Under the pieces are notes generated by a model, which was not told the origin of the DNA, made no database searches, and worked only from the letters and a program-made list of their open reading frames with translations. The position numbers were made by a program, and so were the translations under genes. A DNA stretch of 5,547 nt, taken from Planctomycetes bacterium RBG_16_43_13 (GTDB lineage Bacteria; Planctomycetota; MHYJ01). How positions within the stretch are numbered: position 1 is the first letter of the stretch; each line of letters opens with the position of its first letter. The stretch covers positions 1 through 5,547 of the forward strand of contig MHYJ01000039.1 in NCBI GenBank assembly GCA_001828445.1. The letters run 5' to 3'. Below, piece by piece: positions 4,512 through 5,547 of the stretch.

Positions 4512-5547
4512 TTATGGAATGGTTAAAACGCTTGTCTTATAGTTGTTACCCTCATTTGTCTCAGCAACAGCGCCATCTGCGTCAGCTTTCACTATAATAT
4601 AGTAACTGCCGGCAGGTGTACCAACAGGAATAGTTACACTGGTGCTGCCTGAGGAACTTCCACTGCCTGCACCAAAACCGGGCACTGCCCTGCTTCCAAG
4701 GTAAGTGTCTCCTGAACTATATTTATTATCAGTTGAGAGATAAACCTTGGTAGTTGAAGCTCCAGTAGTGCATGCTCCGCTCTTATTTGTTGTATCAGAT
4801 ATTGAGATGGTCTGACCTGCGTTCGCTGAGCCTGGAGTTGTGACACTGGCAATGTAAAGGTCAACAGTGGCCCCAGTGTTGGTAATCGCTATAGATATGT
4901 CTTTGCTGTTATTCCCCTCATTCCACTCACCGATAACACCATCTGCATCCGCCCTTGCTATCAGGTAATAAGTTTGGTTACATGCATTCGCAGGAATAGT
5001 TACATTGGTACTGCCTGATGAACTTTGAGCGCCTGCACCAAAACCGGGCACTGCCCTGCTTCCAAGGTAAGTGTCTCCTGAACTATATTTATTATCAGTT
5101 GAGAGATAAATCTTGGTAGTTGAAGCGCCTGTAACACCTGACCCGCTCTTATTTATTGTATCAGATACTGATATAGCATCACCTGCATTTGCTGAGCCCG
5201 GCGCTGATAAACTACTGGATAGGTAAAGGTCAACAGTTGAGGTAATCTGTATAGATGTGGACTTATAGTTATTGCCCTCATTTGTCTCTGCAATAACCCC
5301 ATCTGCATCTGCCTTTGTTATCAGATAGTAACTGCCAGCAGGTGTACCCGCTGGAATAGTTACACTGGTAGTCCCAGAAGAACTTTGAGAACCTGCACCA
5401 AAGGCAGGCACTGCTCTGCTTCCAAGATAGGTGTCTGATGGGTCATATGTGGAACCATTGATGGAGAGATAAATTTTAGTAGTTGAAGCTCCAGTAGTAC
5501 ATGTCCCACTCTTATTTGTTGTATCAGATACTGAGATGGTTTGGCCC
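4512..5547 (-). CDS. C-terminal part of a CARDB-repeat exported protein, cut by right edge
   Basis: The frame is open from the right edge (first full codon at 5546) to TAA at 4512, 344 residues visible. A GTG at 5409-5411 is internal and not the start. Three CARDB-type (cell-adhesion-related, Ig-like) repeats of about 117-123 residues are seen: one incomplete at the edge, one at 5234-4866 and one at 4865-4515. Each runs VDLY, PGSANAG, SDTTNKSG, GASTTKVYLS, DTYLGSRAVPGFGAG, VTIP, SYYLI.KADADGV and ends with an E.NEGNN motif. The last repeat ends KTSVLTIP with no membrane anchor or sorting signal visible. The protein is probably an extracellular structural or adhesive component. A strong terminator follows, so it is not co-transcribed with the SBBP gene. 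Confidence 0.85.
   Translation of the reverse strand, partial: GQTISVSDTTNKSGTCTTGASTTKIYLSINGSTYDPSDTYLGSRAVPAFGAGSQSSSGTTSVTIPAGTPAGSYYLITKADADGVIAETNEGNNYKSTSIQITSTVDLYLSSSLSAPGSANAGDAISVSDTINKSGSGVTGASTTKIYLSTDNKYSSGDTYLGSRAVPGFGAGAQSSSGSTNVTIPANACNQTYYLIARADADGVIGEWNEGNNSKDISIAITNTGATVDLYIASVTTPGSANAGQTISISDTTNKSGACTTGASTTKVYLSTDNKYSSGDTYLGSRAVPGFGAGSGSSSGSTSVTIPVGTPAGSYYIIVKADADGAVAETNEGNNYKTSVLTIP
4665..5110 (-). repeat. 80-bp identical segments in two CARDB repeats
   Basis: Positions 4665-4744 and 5031-5110 are identical over 80 bases, offset by 366 bases (122 codons), while adjacent parts of the same two repeats differ at many sites. Such patchy identity suggests recent gene conversion or recombination between repeats. 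Confidence 0.8.

Noticed and set aside
4634..4864. Minus-strand 76-residue frame within the CARDB gene
   Set aside because: It is an alternate-frame shadow of the third CARDB repeat.

Overview
All genes recognised here lie on the minus strand, so the window reads right to left. Every recognised gene encodes a repetitive exported protein: SBBP beta-propeller repeats, a dockerin pair and CARDB repeats. The composition is moderately AT-rich. The intergenic DNA, and even some coding DNA, is full of short palindromic repeats. This combination suggests an environmental, probably anaerobic Gram-negative bacterium of the Nitrospirota / deltaproteobacterial / candidate-phylum kind, likely metagenome-assembled. 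This assignment is an inference, because no taxonomic marker gene is present.

Layout from right to left. (1) Positions 5547-4512 hold the C-terminal part of a CARDB-repeat protein, which runs off the right edge and is closed by a strong intrinsic terminator (4451-4487). (2) Positions 3553-4511 are about 960 bases with no intact gene. They contain a 44-codon gene remnant resembling the C-terminus of anhydro-N-acetylmuramic acid kinase (4258-4392), a MITE-like inverted repeat (3959-4151) that encloses two palindromes, and a 205-bp element (3730-3934) with TGT/ACA ends, terminal inverted repeats and perfect 15-bp flanking direct repeats. A candidate sigma70 promoter sits next to that element. 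I see nothing further in 4152-4257 or 4393-4450. (3) Positions 3552-545 hold one large gene: signal peptide, DUF7948-type domain, ten SBBP blades and a C-terminal dockerin. It is broken into two frames by a one-base deletion at 1551-1552. Three blades (576 bp) are an exact tandem duplication. (4) Positions 544-345 are a spacer with two hairpins and an unusual interleaved stem arrangement just before a Shine-Dalgarno site. (5) Positions 344-1 are the start of a second DUF7948 protein with a different N-terminal leader, cut by the left edge.

The proteins are probably surface or secreted structural or adhesive modules. I see no enzyme, transporter, defence or CRISPR system. The notable biology is module-level evolution: exact blade duplication, a frameshift that detaches the dockerin, leader swapping between paralogs, and short palindromic repeats translated in frame inside both paralogs.
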